This document shows positions 1 to 9,592 of a stretch of DNA of 47,196 nucleotides, one piece after another; positions within the stretch are counted from its first letter, which is position 1, and every line of letters starts with the position of its first letter. The position numbers and the translations under genes were made by a program. The stretch comes from Frankia alni (GTDB lineage Bacteria > Actinomycetota > Actinomycetes > Frankiales > Frankiaceae), in NCBI GenBank assembly GCA_026225295.1, contig JAMFSN010000353.1, positions 1-47,196 on the forward strand. Direction: 5' to 3'. The notes beneath the pieces were generated by a model. It had not been told where the DNA came from. It searched no databases and saw nothing but the letters and a program-made list of their open reading frames with translations.

Positions 1-22
1 CGGGGTCGGTTCGGCGGGCCCG

Positions 23-1015
23 TCAGGAACCGGCCCAGCCGCCGCGCAGGATCCCGTCGGCGACCAGCACCGCCGGGCCGCGCAGCAGGACCGTCGTAGG
101 CGTCCAGGTGACGTGGAGCCGGCCGCCGGGCAGGGCGACGTCCACCTCGACCGGGTGGCCGTCCACCGGCTTGGCCCCGGACCGCACCGCGTGGGCCACC
201 GCGACCGCACAGGCGCCGGTGCCGCAGGACGCGGTTTCCCCGACGCCCCGTTCATGGACGCGCATGGTGACCACGCTGTCCGAACCCCCGGCACCAACCG
301 GACCCCCGCCGCCGACCGGACCCGCGACGCGGCCCGGACCCGCGACGAACTCGACGTTCACGCCCGTCGGGAAGCGGTCCGCATCGAATGACGGTTCGCG
401 CGTCAGGTCCAGCGCCGCCAGCTCACCCGGGTCCCCCGCACCGGGGCCAGACCGCCCGTCGGCCGGGTGTCCGTCGGCCAGGAAGCAGACCGCATGCGGA
501 TTCCCCATCGAGACAGCCAGCGCGGCCCAGCGGCGACCACCCAGCGTAACGGGAGTGCCGGGACCGTCGGCGATCTGCGGGGGGCCCATGTCGACCGTGA
601 CATCACCGCTGGCCGGCACCTCGACCGTTTTCACGCCGGCCCGGGTCGCGATGGACTGCGGACCCGGCTGGGCGTAACCGGCATCGACCAGGTAGCGGCC
701 GAAGACCCGGATCCCGTTGCCGCACATCTCCGCGATCGAGCCGTCGGCGTTACGGTAGTCCATGAACCAGCGGGCCGGGGGGCGGTCGGCGCCGACCGCC
801 GCGTCGGCGCCCGGGCCGGCCGCCGACGCGAGCACCACCCGCAGCATCCCGTCGCCGCCGATCCCCCGTCGCCGGTCGCACAGGGCGCGGACCAGCTCCG
901 GGGTCAGGTCGAGATCGCCGTCCGGGTCGGGCAGCAGAACGAAGTCGTTGCCGGTGCCGTGGCCCTTGACGAAACGCCGGCCCGCGCCCCCGTGTCCTCC
1001 GGTAGAACCCACCAC
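23..1015 (-). CDS. dapF: diaminopimelate epimerase DapF
   Basis: Interconverts LL- and meso-diaminopimelate in the cytoplasm, supplying lysine synthesis and peptidoglycan cross-links. The 330-residue protein has both halves of the family active site: GNDFV near residue 22, the first catalytic Cys in MCGNG (C98), and the second in SCGTGACA (C264). These are the two thiols that act as base and acid in a cofactor-free racemisation. It is longer than the usual ~275-290 residues because of Gly/Pro-rich insertions at about 181-199 and 226-246 and a short N-terminal extension. The start is GTG. It is the last gene of the minus-strand recA-to-dapF block in this window, 16 bp after the EAL gene. The identification is secure. 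Confidence 0.96.
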   Translation of the reverse strand: MVGSTGGHGGAGRRFVKGHGTGNDFVLLPDPDGDLDLTPELVRALCDRRRGIGGDGMLRVVLASAAGPGADAAVGADRPPARWFMDYRNADGSIAEMCGNGIRVFGRYLVDAGYAQPGPQSIATRAGVKTVEVPASGDVTVDMGPPQIADGPGTPVTLGGRRWAALAVSMGNPHAVCFLADGHPADGRSGPGAGDPGELAALDLTREPSFDADRFPTGVNVEFVAGPGRVAGPVGGGGPVGAGGSDSVVTMRVHERGVGETASCGTGACAVAVAHAVRSGAKPVDGHPVEVDVALPGGRLHVTWTPTTVLLRGPAVLVADGILRGGWAGS

Positions 1016-1031
1016 CGCATCGTACGGTCGG

Positions 1032-1919
1032 TTACCGGGAACCCGCTCCCGCGGGACGGGTCCGGCCCGCCGCTCCGGCGTCGGCCGGCCCCGGGCGCCG
1101 ACCGCGGGTCGACGCCGGGCGCATCCAGGGTCCGGGCCGTCGGCCGAGCACGATCTCGCGGGCCTGATCGCGGGGCAGCGGCGCGCAGAACAGGTGGCCG
1201 GCGGCCCGGTCGCAGCCCAGTCCGGCCAGCCGGGACGCGGCTTCGACGGTCTCGACCCCTTCCGCGGTGACGATCAGGCCGCGTTTGTGGGCCAGCGACA
1301 CGATCGAGGCGATGACCGCCTCACCTTCCAGGTCCCGCAGCATCGAGCGCAGGAACCGACCGTCCAGCTTCACCACGTCGATCGGCAGGTTGTCGAGGGT
1401 GCTCAGGGCCGCATACCAGGTGCCGAAGTCGTCGATGCCGAGCGACGTTCCGAGCGCCCGTAGCCGGCGCAGGACCAGCGGGATCCCGGGACCGGCGGCG
1501 CCCAGGGTCTCCTCGGTGAACTCCAGGCCGAGCCCGCCGCGGGGCAGGGCCCGCCCCCGGACCAGGCGTTCGATCTCCACCTCGAAGCCCGGGTGGGCCA
1601 GTTGCACGGCGGCGATGTTGAGCCACATCTTCGGCAGGCTCGCCGACGGTCGGGCCTCAGACCACGCGCGCAGCTCCGCGACCCCGGCCCGCAGCACCCA
1701 CCGACCGAGCGCCCGCACCAGGCCGACCGCCTCGGCGACCGCCATGAAATGGGCCGGACGCAACAGCCCCAGCTCGGGGTGCTGCCACCGCAGCAGCCCC
1801 TCCATCCCGGTCAGGGCGCCCGTCCGCAGATCGACCTCGGGCTGGTAGTGCAGCGTCAGCGATCCGTCCTCGAGCGCGGCGCGCAACGCCGGCGCGAGAT
1901 CGGGATCGGGCATGGACAC
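1032..1919 (-). CDS. EAL-domain cyclic-di-GMP phosphodiesterase-like protein
   Basis: A stand-alone EAL domain of 295 residues with no visible sensor, GGDEF or membrane segment. The signature EAL reads E40-G-L (MEGLLRW), so the metal-binding Glu is kept and the Ala is changed. Other expected residues are visible: Asn in MWLNIAAVQL, Glu in FTEETL, the Asp pair in IDDFGTWY, Lys in VVKLDG and Glu in AEGVET. Loop 6 (DFGTWYAAL) departs from the usual DFGTGYSSL. On family knowledge it could hydrolyse c-di-GMP to pGpG; degenerate loop 6 could instead make it a c-di-GMP-binding effector. The GTG start follows GGAG by 7 bases. It sits between miaA and dapF, which are usually direct neighbours in actinobacteria. 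The last ~35 residues are Pro/Arg/Gly-rich. Confidence 0.88.
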   Translation of the reverse strand: MSMPDPDLAPALRAALEDGSLTLHYQPEVDLRTGALTGMEGLLRWQHPELGLLRPAHFMAVAEAVGLVRALGRWVLRAGVAELRAWSEARPSASLPKMWLNIAAVQLAHPGFEVEIERLVRGRALPRGGLGLEFTEETLGAAGPGIPLVLRRLRALGTSLGIDDFGTWYAALSTLDNLPIDVVKLDGRFLRSMLRDLEGEAVIASIVSLAHKRGLIVTAEGVETVEAASRLAGLGCDRAAGHLFCAPLPRDQAREIVLGRRPGPWMRPASTRGRRPGPADAGAAGRTRPAGAGSR

Positions 1920-2020
1920 GGAGGTTCTCCAGGGGCACGGGCGAGGGTCGGTCAGGTTCGACTACTCAGAGCGACAGTTTGATCGGAGCGCGGTCAGGGT
2001 GCGGTGCGGGTGCGGCGCGG

Positions 2021-2962
<942 letters not shown>

Positions 2963-3045
2963 CCGTTCCAGGGTGCCATGCGCTCGCGCAGTGTGACGGC
3001 CGGTCGCGGGACCGAGGGAGTGTGTTGGGACAGCGACCCGGGCGA

Positions 3046-3894
3046 TCAGGCGGCGGTGCGGGCCGCCGCGGCGCGCCAGAAGCTTTCGAGCACCGTGGCC
3101 GTGCCGGCCGGGTTCTGCCAGGTCGGCGAGTGCTGGGCGGCGGGAATGACCTCGTAGCGGGCCCCCAGGCGGGCCGCCATGTCGGCCTGGACACCCGGCG
3201 ACCAGGCGTCGTCACCGTCGCCGTGGGCGACCAGCAGCGGGATGCCGGCCGCGGCGGCGACCGCGGCCAGTTCCTCGACGCGGTCCGGCTCGACCAGCAG
3301 CTGTTCGCCGATCGCCTTGAGCCCCACGGCGCTGCTGGCGAAGAACCGGCGGGCCAGGAAGTCCACCACCTCGGGCGGGTAGGGCGTCGGATCGGCGGCC
3401 CGCATCGCGGCCCACACCGCCGGCAGTCCGCCCCGGTCAAGCACCGGACGCATCGCGTTCAGCGCCACCGCGCGGGCTCCCGGAATGGCGGCCGGGCCGG
3501 AACTGAGCAACGTCAGGCTGGCCACCGCGGCCGGATCGGTGATCACCACTTCGCGGGCCACCAGGCCGCCGAAACTGTGTCCGACCAGGTGGACGGGCCC
3601 GGCGCCGAGCTCGGCGATGACCTGGCGCAGCTGCCGCCCGAGGGTGGCCACGGCGTACCCGTCGGGATCATCGGGGGCCGGCGACTCGTACTGACCGGGC
3701 AGATCGATGGCCACGACCCGGAAGCCGTCGGCCGCGAGCGGACCCAGGACGCCCAGGAAGTCTTCCTTGCTCCCGGTGAAGCCGTGCACGAGCAGCGCGA
3801 CCGGCGCGTCCTCGTTGCCGGTTTCCAGCGCCGCCAGACCCGCGTACCTCGGACGCCGGACCCCGACCGCTGCCGCCAACGTTCGCTCAAACAT
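3046..3894 (-). CDS. alpha/beta-fold hydrolase
   Basis: A 282-residue serine hydrolase of unknown substrate. The oxyanion region [10 protein letters not shown] (from about residue 37) is followed by the nucleophile elbow GHSFGG with S107. A likely acid lies in [10 protein letters not shown] (D229 or D230), and the catalytic His is probably H255 in AAQHSP. There is no signal peptide or membrane segment, so it is cytoplasmic. The ATG start is 6 bp after the stop of the dioxygenase-like gene, which suggests one transcript. Related hydrolases include esterases, lactonases and ring-cleavage-product hydrolases. A pathway with the extradiol-like neighbour is conceivable but unproven, because that neighbour may not be an enzyme. 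Confidence 0.85.
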   Translation of the reverse strand: MFERTLAAAVGVRRPRYAGLAALETGNEDAPVALLVHGFTGSKEDFLGVLGPLAADGFRVVAIDLPGQYESPAPDDPDGYAVATLGRQLRQVIAELGAGPVHLVGHSFGGLVAREVVITDPAAVASLTLLSSGPAAIPGARAVALNAMRPVLDRGGLPAVWAAMRAADPTPYPPEVVDFLARRFFASSAVGLKAIGEQLLVEPDRVEELAAVAAAAGIPLLVAHGDGDDAWSPGVQADMAARLGARYEVIPAAQHSPTWQNPAGTATVLESFWRAAAARTAA

Positions 3895-3900
3895 GATCGG

Positions 3901-4746
3901 TCAGACCCCCCGCTCCCAGGTAGCCACCAGGTATCCGACGCCGTAGGGCGCATCGTCATACGTAACGTAACTGACCAACGATTTACTGACTACGCTCCGA
4001 CACAGGGGGTTCGCCGGGTCGGCCGGTAGATCCCGGTTTCGGAGGGCGCCTCGGGACTGGGCATCAGCATCGTTGTTGCTGTGCGTCGCTGCTTCGGCCA
4101 GGTCGGTGGCCGCCCCGGCCAGGACCTGCCAGGATGCCCGGCCCGCGGCCAGGAGTTCCCGGCCGAGCACCGGGTCGAGAGCCAGCAGCCCGGCAGGATC
4201 GCCGGCCGCCAGGGCGGCGGCCGCCGCCGCGTCGAACGCCGCGGCCCGCTGGTCGAACCCGCCGGGCGCCCTGGGGGTCCGCCGGGCGCTCCCGTCCCCC
4301 ATCACCAGCAGCGCGACCCGGTCCGCCGCGCCCGCCAGGTCGGCACCGTCGCCGGCCGCCTCCTCGGGCGACCGGTCGGCGCTGACCGTGAAACCGCGCA
4401 CCGCGCGGCCCGCGGGCCGCAGGCCGCCGGCCGCGTCCAGCAGCCAGGCGCCGACGCTCAGCGACAGCGCCAGGGCGGGCGCGGGTCCGCCGGGCGACCC
4501 GGCGCCGGGCGACCCGAGGGTTACCCGCTCCGGCACACCGAATCCCGCGAAGGAACCCGTCGTGCCCGCGCGGACCGGACCGGTGGTCGGTCCGTCGCCG
4601 ACCACGATCAGCACCTGCGCATCCCGATCGAGCAACCACCGGACGGCGGCCAGCGCCGGTGCGCGGGCCGCGACCGGCTCACCGGCGCCGACGGCGGGTA
4701 CCAGGATCGGCGGATGGGGGCAGACCGCCGCGGCGACCAGGCTCAC
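3901..4746 (-). CDS. class III extradiol dioxygenase subunit B-like protein
   Basis: A 281-residue Ala/Gly-rich protein that begins SLVAAAVCPHPPILVPAVG. The CPHPP segment with H11 and the later IVVGDGP resemble the fold of class III extradiol ring-cleavage dioxygenases (LigB/MEMO type), where an early His binds metal. Actinobacteria commonly carry such a gene between miaB and miaA, usually annotated as conserved Ala-rich or LigB-like; its role is not established. The C-terminus ends APYGVGYLVATW, which I recognise from homologues. Immediately before it lies an unusual Ser/Asn/Arg/Asp-rich stretch encoded by DNA much richer in A and T than its surroundings (about 3945-4080). The GTG start is 10 bp after miaB. 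Confidence 0.72.
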   Translation of the reverse strand: MSLVAAAVCPHPPILVPAVGAGEPVAARAPALAAVRWLLDRDAQVLIVVGDGPTTGPVRAGTTGSFAGFGVPERVTLGSPGAGSPGGPAPALALSLSVGAWLLDAAGGLRPAGRAVRGFTVSADRSPEEAAGDGADLAGAADRVALLVMGDGSARRTPRAPGGFDQRAAAFDAAAAAALAAGDPAGLLALDPVLGRELLAAGRASWQVLAGAATDLAEAATHSNNDADAQSRGALRNRDLPADPANPLCRSVVSKSLVSYVTYDDAPYGVGYLVATWERGV

Positions 4747-4756
4747 GCGCGGCGGC

Positions 4757-6433
4757 TCAGATCGCGGAGACCGGCGCGGCGGGCGGGACGGTCGCCGGGG
4801 CGCCGGGAACGTCAGGGGCCGCCGGGACGTCGGCGCCGGGCGGCGGTCCGACCGGCAACCGGGCCGGCATCCCGAGATCGACCCCGGGCGCGGACGGCGG
4901 GGTTGACCGGGCCGCCTCCCACCGGTCGCCGGCGCGGGTCGGTCGGTGCGCGCGCGGCAGCCCGTCGGCGATCAGGTGGTGCGGCGCGCCCCGGGTGATG
5001 ACGACCTCGACGACGTCCCCGGGCCGGATCCGCGGGACGCCGGCCGTCGCCCCGGTCTGGTCGCCGGCACCGGACTGATCAGCGGCCACCCCGACGGCCG
5101 CCGGCCCGCCGGTGCGCAGGTGCACGAGCCGGCCGTCGCGGGCCCGGCCCGACACCCGGCCGGTGGCGGCGTCCTTCCGGCCCTCGCCTTCGGTGACGAC
5201 CACGTCGACGGTCCGGCCGACCTGGTCGCGGTTGCCCGCCCAGGAGATCTCCTCCTGCAGGGCGACGAGTCGCTGGTACCGCTCGGCAACGACCGCCGGC
5301 GGCACCGGGTTGTCCATGGTCGCGGCCGGGGTGCCCGGACGCGGCGAGTACTGGAAGGTGAACGCCCCGGCGAACCGGGCCCGCCGGACCACCTCGAGGG
5401 TCGCGGCGAAATCCGATTCGGTCTCGCCCGGGAAACCGACGATGATGTCGGTGGTGATGGCCGCGTCCGGCATGGCCGCGCGGACCCGTTCGATGATTCC
5501 CAGGTACCGGTCCTGCCGGTAGGAGCGCCGCATCCGGCGCAGGACGTCGTCCGAACCGGACTGCAGCGGCATGTGCAGCTGCGGGCAGACGTTCGGCGTC
5601 TCGGCCATCGCGGCGATGACGTCGTCGGTGAAGTCGCGGGGGTGCGGACTGGTGAAGCGGACCCGCTCCAGCCCGTCGATATGACCGCAGGCCCGCAGCA
5701 GCTTCGCGAACGCGCCGGGATCGTCCATGCCGCGCCCGTAGGAGTTGACGTTCTGCCCGAGCAGGGTGATCTCGCTGACCCCGTCGGCCACGAGCGCCTC
5801 GACCTCGGCGAGCACGTCGCCCGGGGGACGGTCCCGCTCCTTGCCGCGCAGGCTCGGCACGATGCAGAAGGTGCAGGTGTTGTCGCAGCCGACGCTGATC
5901 GACACCCACCCGGAGTGGAAGCTGGCCCGGCGGGCCGGCAGGGCGCTCGGGAAGACCTCGAGGGCCTCCGCGATCTCGACCTGGGCCTCGGCATTGTGGC
6001 GGGCCCGTTCGAGCAGGACCGGGAGCCGGTGCAGGTTATGGGTGCCGAACACGACGTCGACCCAGGGCGCGCGGTCGACGATCGTCGCCCGGTCCTTCTG
6101 GGCCAGGCAGCCGCCGACCGCGATCTGCATCCCCGGGGTGCGCTTCTTGGCCGGCAGCAGTTGCCCGAGGTTTCCGTACAGGCGGTTGTCGGCGTTCTCC
6201 CGGACCGCGCAGGTATTGAAGACGACCAGGTCGGCCTGGGTGTCGCTCGCCGCCCGGCGGTAGCCGGCGGCCTCCAGCATCCCTTCGATCCGCTCAGAGT
6301 CGTGCACGTTCATCTGGCAGCCGAAGGTGCGCACCTGGTAGGTCCGGCCACCCACCTCGGTGGGCGCCGGCCCCCCAGCGGCAACGGGGGGCGCGACAAG
6401 AGGGCTCGCCGCAACGGAGGTCGGAGTGGGCAC
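4757..6433 (-). CDS. miaB: tRNA-2-methylthio-N6-dimethylallyladenosine synthase MiaB
   Basis: A radical-SAM methylthiotransferase that converts i6A37 to ms2i6A37 in tRNA. The N-terminal UPF0004 domain carries three cluster Cys residues: C39 (TFGCQMN), C75 (FNTCAVREN) and C109 (GGCLAQ). The radical-SAM triad is C183, C187 and C190 in [15 protein letters not shown] domain follows the radical-SAM core. At 558 residues it exceeds the usual ~440-510 because of a Pro/Ala-rich N-terminus of about 30 residues and a Pro-rich C-terminal tail. The GTG start is 19 bp after rny. GGAGG almost abuts the GTG, so initiation could be slightly downstream. Function is secure. Confidence 0.95.
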   Translation of the reverse strand: MPTPTSVAASPLVAPPVAAGGPAPTEVGGRTYQVRTFGCQMNVHDSERIEGMLEAAGYRRAASDTQADLVVFNTCAVRENADNRLYGNLGQLLPAKKRTPGMQIAVGGCLAQKDRATIVDRAPWVDVVFGTHNLHRLPVLLERARHNAEAQVEIAEALEVFPSALPARRASFHSGWVSISVGCDNTCTFCIVPSLRGKERDRPPGDVLAEVEALVADGVSEITLLGQNVNSYGRGMDDPGAFAKLLRACGHIDGLERVRFTSPHPRDFTDDVIAAMAETPNVCPQLHMPLQSGSDDVLRRMRRSYRQDRYLGIIERVRAAMPDAAITTDIIVGFPGETESDFAATLEVVRRARFAGAFTFQYSPRPGTPAATMDNPVPPAVVAERYQRLVALQEEISWAGNRDQVGRTVDVVVTEGEGRKDAATGRVSGRARDGRLVHLRTGGPAAVGVAADQSGAGDQTGATAGVPRIRPGDVVEVVITRGAPHHLIADGLPRAHRPTRAGDRWEAARSTPPSAPGVDLGMPARLPVGPPPGADVPAAPDVPGAPATVPPAAPVSAI

Positions 6434-6452
6434 CCCTCCAGCCTACGGCGAG

Positions 6453-8405
6453 CTACCGCGCGGTTTCGATCGCCCGCGTCTCGCGGACGACCGTGACCCG
6501 GATCTGGCCCGGGTAGGTCAGCTCGTCCTCGATCTGCTTGGCGACGTCCCGGGCCAGCACCTGGGCGCCGAGGTCGTCCACGGCGTCCGGCACCACCATC
6601 ACCCGGACCTCGCGACCGGCCTGCATCGCGAACACCTTCTCCACGCCCGGTCGGTCGGAGGCGATCTGCTCGATTCGTTCCAGCCGCTTGACGTAGGACT
6701 CGAGGCTTTCGCGCCGGGCCCCCGGCCGCCCACCGGAGATCTGGTCGGCGGCCTGGGTGAGCACCGCGCAGATCGAACGCGGCTCGACCTCGTTGTGGTG
6801 GGCTTCGATGGCGTGGACGACGTCCTCGCTCTCGCCGTACCGGCGGGCGATCTCCGCGCCGATCAGCGCGTGGCTGCCCTCGACCTCATGGGTCAGGGCC
6901 TTGCCGAGGTCGTGCAGGAGCGCCCCGCGCTTGGCCATCGGGAGCGGAATCCGCAGCTCAGCGGCCATGATTCCGGCCAGATGGGCGGATTCGACGAGGT
7001 GGGCGAGCACGTTCTGGCCGTAGCTGGTGCGGTACTTCAGGCGGCCCAGCAGGGTGACCACCTCGGGGTGCATCTCGGAGATGCCCACGTCGACCAGGGC
7101 GTCCTCGGCGGCCCGCTGGCAGCGGGTCTCGACCTCGGCCTTGGCCCGCTCGTACTCCTCCTCGATGCGGTGCGGGTGGATGCGCCCGTCGCCGACGAGG
7201 GTCTCGAGCGCGATCCGACCGACCTCCCGGCGCACCGGGTCGAAGCAGCTCAGCAGGACGGCTTCGGGGGTGTCGTCGATGACGACGTTGACGCCGGTCA
7301 CGGACTCGAAGGCGCGGATGTTGCGGCCTTCCCGCCCGATGATCCGGCCCTTCATTTCGTCGCTGGGCAGGTGCAGCACCGAGACGACCGATTCGGCCGT
7401 CTGCTCGGACGCGACCCGCTGGATCGCCAAGGTGACAATCTTGCGGGCCCGCTCGTCGCCCCGTTCCCGGGCTTCGTTCTCGATGTCGCGGACGAGGACG
7501 GCCGCGTCCCGTTTGGCCTGCTGCTCGACGGTCTTGACGAGCTCCCCGCGGGCGTCGACGGCGGTCAGGCCGGCGACCCGCTCGAGGGTCAGCCGGCGCT
7601 GTTCTTCCAGGTCGGACAGCTCGGTGCGGGCCCGGGCGACCTCGCGTTCCCGCTCGGACAGCTCGTGGTCGCGATCTTCGACCCGGCGGGCCTGCCGGTC
7701 GATGCCGGCCGCGCGCTCCTCGAGCCGCTGCTCGCGCTGGGAGAGCCGTTCGTCCCGCGACTGGATCTCGGCCCGGATCGCCCGCAGGCCGGCCTCGGCT
7801 TCGCTCCGGGCCGCCTCGGCGGCCCGGGCGGCGGCCTCCCGGGCGTCCGCCTCGGCGCGGGCGGCCCGGGTGGCGATCTCCGCTTCGGCCCGTTCCTGCA
7901 GCGCCTGGGCGGCCACTTCGGCCAACCGGCGCGCTTCGTCAGCCTCCTGGCGGGCCTGCTCCCGCTCGTCGGCCGCGAGCCTCAGGATCTCCTCGGCCTC
8001 CTGACGGGCCCGCTCGACCTCGGCGCTGGACAGCTCGCGGTCCGCGTCCGGCTCCGGCGCCGGGCCGGTCCCCTCAACGCCCCGCGCGGCCAGCGCCTCG
8101 GACGGGTCGGCCAGCGGCGGCGCCGCATCGTCCGGCGCGCGGCCGACGGACACGGCGGGAACGGTCGGGGCGGACCTCTCGTCGGCCGCCGAGCCGGTCA
8201 CGGCGCTGGTCGTTCCGGGGACGGAGAGCAGGTCGGCCGGCGATCGGGCGCCGGCCGACCGGTCGACCGTCAGCTGACCGTTGGTCGGGTGGTCACCTGG
8301 GCCGAATGGTCGCGCTGCGGGGGTACGCAGCACCCGCAGCAGGAGAAAAACAACGACACCCAGACCGACCAGGACCAACGCCAGAAGGATCCCGAGGAAG
8401 ATCAC
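6453..8405 (-). CDS. rny: ribonuclease Y
   Basis: A membrane-anchored endoribonuclease that starts mRNA decay. From the GTG at 8405 the protein has 650 residues: one N-terminal membrane helix (FLGILLALVLVGLGVVVFLL), an acidic linker, and a long Arg/Glu/Ala coiled coil. A KH RNA-binding domain follows (GRIIGREGRNIRAFE), then an HD phosphohydrolase domain with H498-D499 in LLHDLGK. The frame stays open to 8513, but GGAAGGAGG lies just before 8405, and starting there puts the helix at the N-terminus as in the family. I therefore prefer 8405. RNase Y is best known from Firmicutes; many actinobacteria rely on RNase E/G and J instead. It heads the rny-miaB-miaA-dapF run. Confidence 0.94.
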   Translation of the reverse strand: MIFLGILLALVLVGLGVVVFLLLRVLRTPAARPFGPGDHPTNGQLTVDRSAGARSPADLLSVPGTTSAVTGSAADERSAPTVPAVSVGRAPDDAAPPLADPSEALAARGVEGTGPAPEPDADRELSSAEVERARQEAEEILRLAADEREQARQEADEARRLAEVAAQALQERAEAEIATRAARAEADAREAAARAAEAARSEAEAGLRAIRAEIQSRDERLSQREQRLEERAAGIDRQARRVEDRDHELSEREREVARARTELSDLEEQRRLTLERVAGLTAVDARGELVKTVEQQAKRDAAVLVRDIENEARERGDERARKIVTLAIQRVASEQTAESVVSVLHLPSDEMKGRIIGREGRNIRAFESVTGVNVVIDDTPEAVLLSCFDPVRREVGRIALETLVGDGRIHPHRIEEEYERAKAEVETRCQRAAEDALVDVGISEMHPEVVTLLGRLKYRTSYGQNVLAHLVESAHLAGIMAAELRIPLPMAKRGALLHDLGKALTHEVEGSHALIGAEIARRYGESEDVVHAIEAHHNEVEPRSICAVLTQAADQISGGRPGARRESLESYVKRLERIEQIASDRPGVEKVFAMQAGREVRVMVVPDAVDDLGAQVLARDVAKQIEDELTYPGQIRVTVVRETRAIETAR

Positions 8406-8661
8406 CCGTCCTCCTTCCGCTCCCGTCACCGCCCGCGGCAAGCGGACGGCAGTGCGGAGGACCCACCGCGCGATGCGCGTCGCGACCGGCCAGCGTCGAT
8501 GCCGTCGTGCCACAGAACGCCGCCCGGCGAACGAGACGCCACGGCGCCCCGGTCACCCATGCGACCAGCCCTTCGACTGCGAAACGCCGGTCGCCTACGT
8601 GTGGAGTTTTCTCAAGCTATCGACACCGCTGTATCGCGGGGATCCTCATTCCCTGTTGGCG

Positions 8662-8691
8662 AGAGTAGGTCTCGCCTTGACACAGGGTCAA
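8662..8691 (-). promoter_or_regulatory. candidate rny promoter
   Basis: On the minus strand a -35-like TTGACC (8686-8691) is separated by 18 bases from a -10-like TACTCT (8662-8667). Both fit the actinobacterial housekeeping pattern (TTGAC / TAnnnT). Transcription would start near 8655 and leave a leader of about 250 nt before the GTG of rny. The -35 box lies inside the right arm of the 11-bp inverted repeat at 8671-8697. Confidence 0.42.
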
Positions 8692-8697
8692 GGCGAG
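8671..8697. terminator. perfect 11-bp inverted repeat between recX and rny
   Basis: CTCGCCTTGAC and its exact complement are separated by the 5-base loop ACAGG. As RNA this is a strong hairpin about 65 bases after the recX stop and could end the recA-recX transcript. There is no U tract, which is common for actinobacterial terminators. Because it overlaps the candidate rny promoter it could instead be a repressor operator. Confidence 0.5.
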
Positions 8698-8709
8698 CCC
8701 GGCCGAGCG

Positions 8710-8773
8710 GCCGCCCATCGGCATCGCCGCCCATCGGCATCGCCGTCACTCGGCATCGCCGTCACTCGGCATC
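8710..8773. repeat. four tandem 16-bp repeats across the recX stop codon
   Basis: Four head-to-tail units: GCCGCCCATCGGCATC twice (8710-8741), then GCCGTCACTCGGCATC twice (8742-8773). The fourth unit contains the recX stop codon. Two sub-types in pairs suggest two rounds of slippage or unequal exchange. Copy number is likely to vary between strains. Confidence 0.85.
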
Positions 8774-9586
8774 GATCGGATCCCCCTCCTCGAACTCGAT
8801 CTCTTCGTCGAGGGCCAGCGCCTCCCGGACGACCTGGGCCGCCACCGCCGCCGGGTAGCCCCGCCGGGCGAGGGTCGAGGCGATCCGACGGGCCCGCACC
8901 GGAGCCGGCGATCCCCGGGTCGCGGCCAGTTTCCGTGCGGCCAGCATTCGCGCCGACTCCAGCTCGTCGTCGGTAGTGATCACCGACACGGCCTCCTCGA
9001 TGATCTCCCGGTCCACCCCGCGCTGGCGCAGGCGATGACTCAGCGCCGTTCGGGCCAGACTGCGCGACCCGTGACGCGAGGAGACGAACGCTTCGGCGAA
9101 GGCGGCGTCGTCCACGAGGCCGACCTCCGTGAGCCGACCAAGGACAGTCTCGGTCACCTGCGGGGGGTATCCCCGGCGGGTGAGCGCCGTCGCGAGTTCG
9201 GCGCGGCTGCGGGGCCGGACCGTCAGCAGCCGTAGGCAGGCTTCGCGCGCACCATCCACCGGATTGACCGGGGCGGACGAGCGGGGGGCCGACTCCGACC
9301 CGGCTCCGGACCGCACCGATCGACGCCCGTCCCGGCCGCCCGTAGCTCGACCGTCCGTAGCTCGACCGTCCGCGCCCCCGCCGTCCTGACCCAGCCGGCC
9401 CGGGGCGCCGCCGTCCCGGGCCAGCCGGTCCGGATCCCGGCGGCGCGGCCGATCGCTGCGGTCGGGCTCCGGACCGTCAGCCCCGCTCGGCCTCCCGCGG
9501 TACGCGGACGCGCCCGCGGCGTCCCGGCGGTCGCGGGCCGGCCGACTGGTTCCCCCGGCCGCGCCTTGCCGGTATTCGCCCTCCAC
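8762..9586 (-). CDS. recX: RecA regulatory protein RecX
   Basis: Binds RecA filaments and limits RecA activity. The RecX core begins around residue 112 and shows the repeated three-helix pattern: LTVRPRSRAELATALTRRGY, GLVDDAAFAEAFVSSR and ARRIASTLARRGYPAAVAAQ. The first ~105 residues are a low-complexity Arg/Gly/Asp/Ser tail, partly from internal DNA repeats near 9349-9375, so the 274-residue total is larger than a minimal RecX. The GTG start lies 6 bp after the recA stop, so recX is co-transcribed with recA. The true start could lie inside the low-complexity tail. The 3' end lies within tandem 16-bp repeats. Confidence 0.9.
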   Translation of the reverse strand: MEGEYRQGAAGGTSRPARDRRDAAGASAYRGRPSGADGPEPDRSDRPRRRDPDRLARDGGAPGRLGQDGGGADGRATDGRATGGRDGRRSVRSGAGSESAPRSSAPVNPVDGAREACLRLLTVRPRSRAELATALTRRGYPPQVTETVLGRLTEVGLVDDAAFAEAFVSSRHGSRSLARTALSHRLRQRGVDREIIEEAVSVITTDDELESARMLAARKLAATRGSPAPVRARRIASTLARRGYPAAVAAQVVREALALDEEIEFEEGDPIDAE

Positions 9587-9592
9587 CTCGCG

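Noticed and set aside
8710-8773. CRISPR array
   Set aside because: The units are directly adjacent with no spacers, and no cas gene is present.
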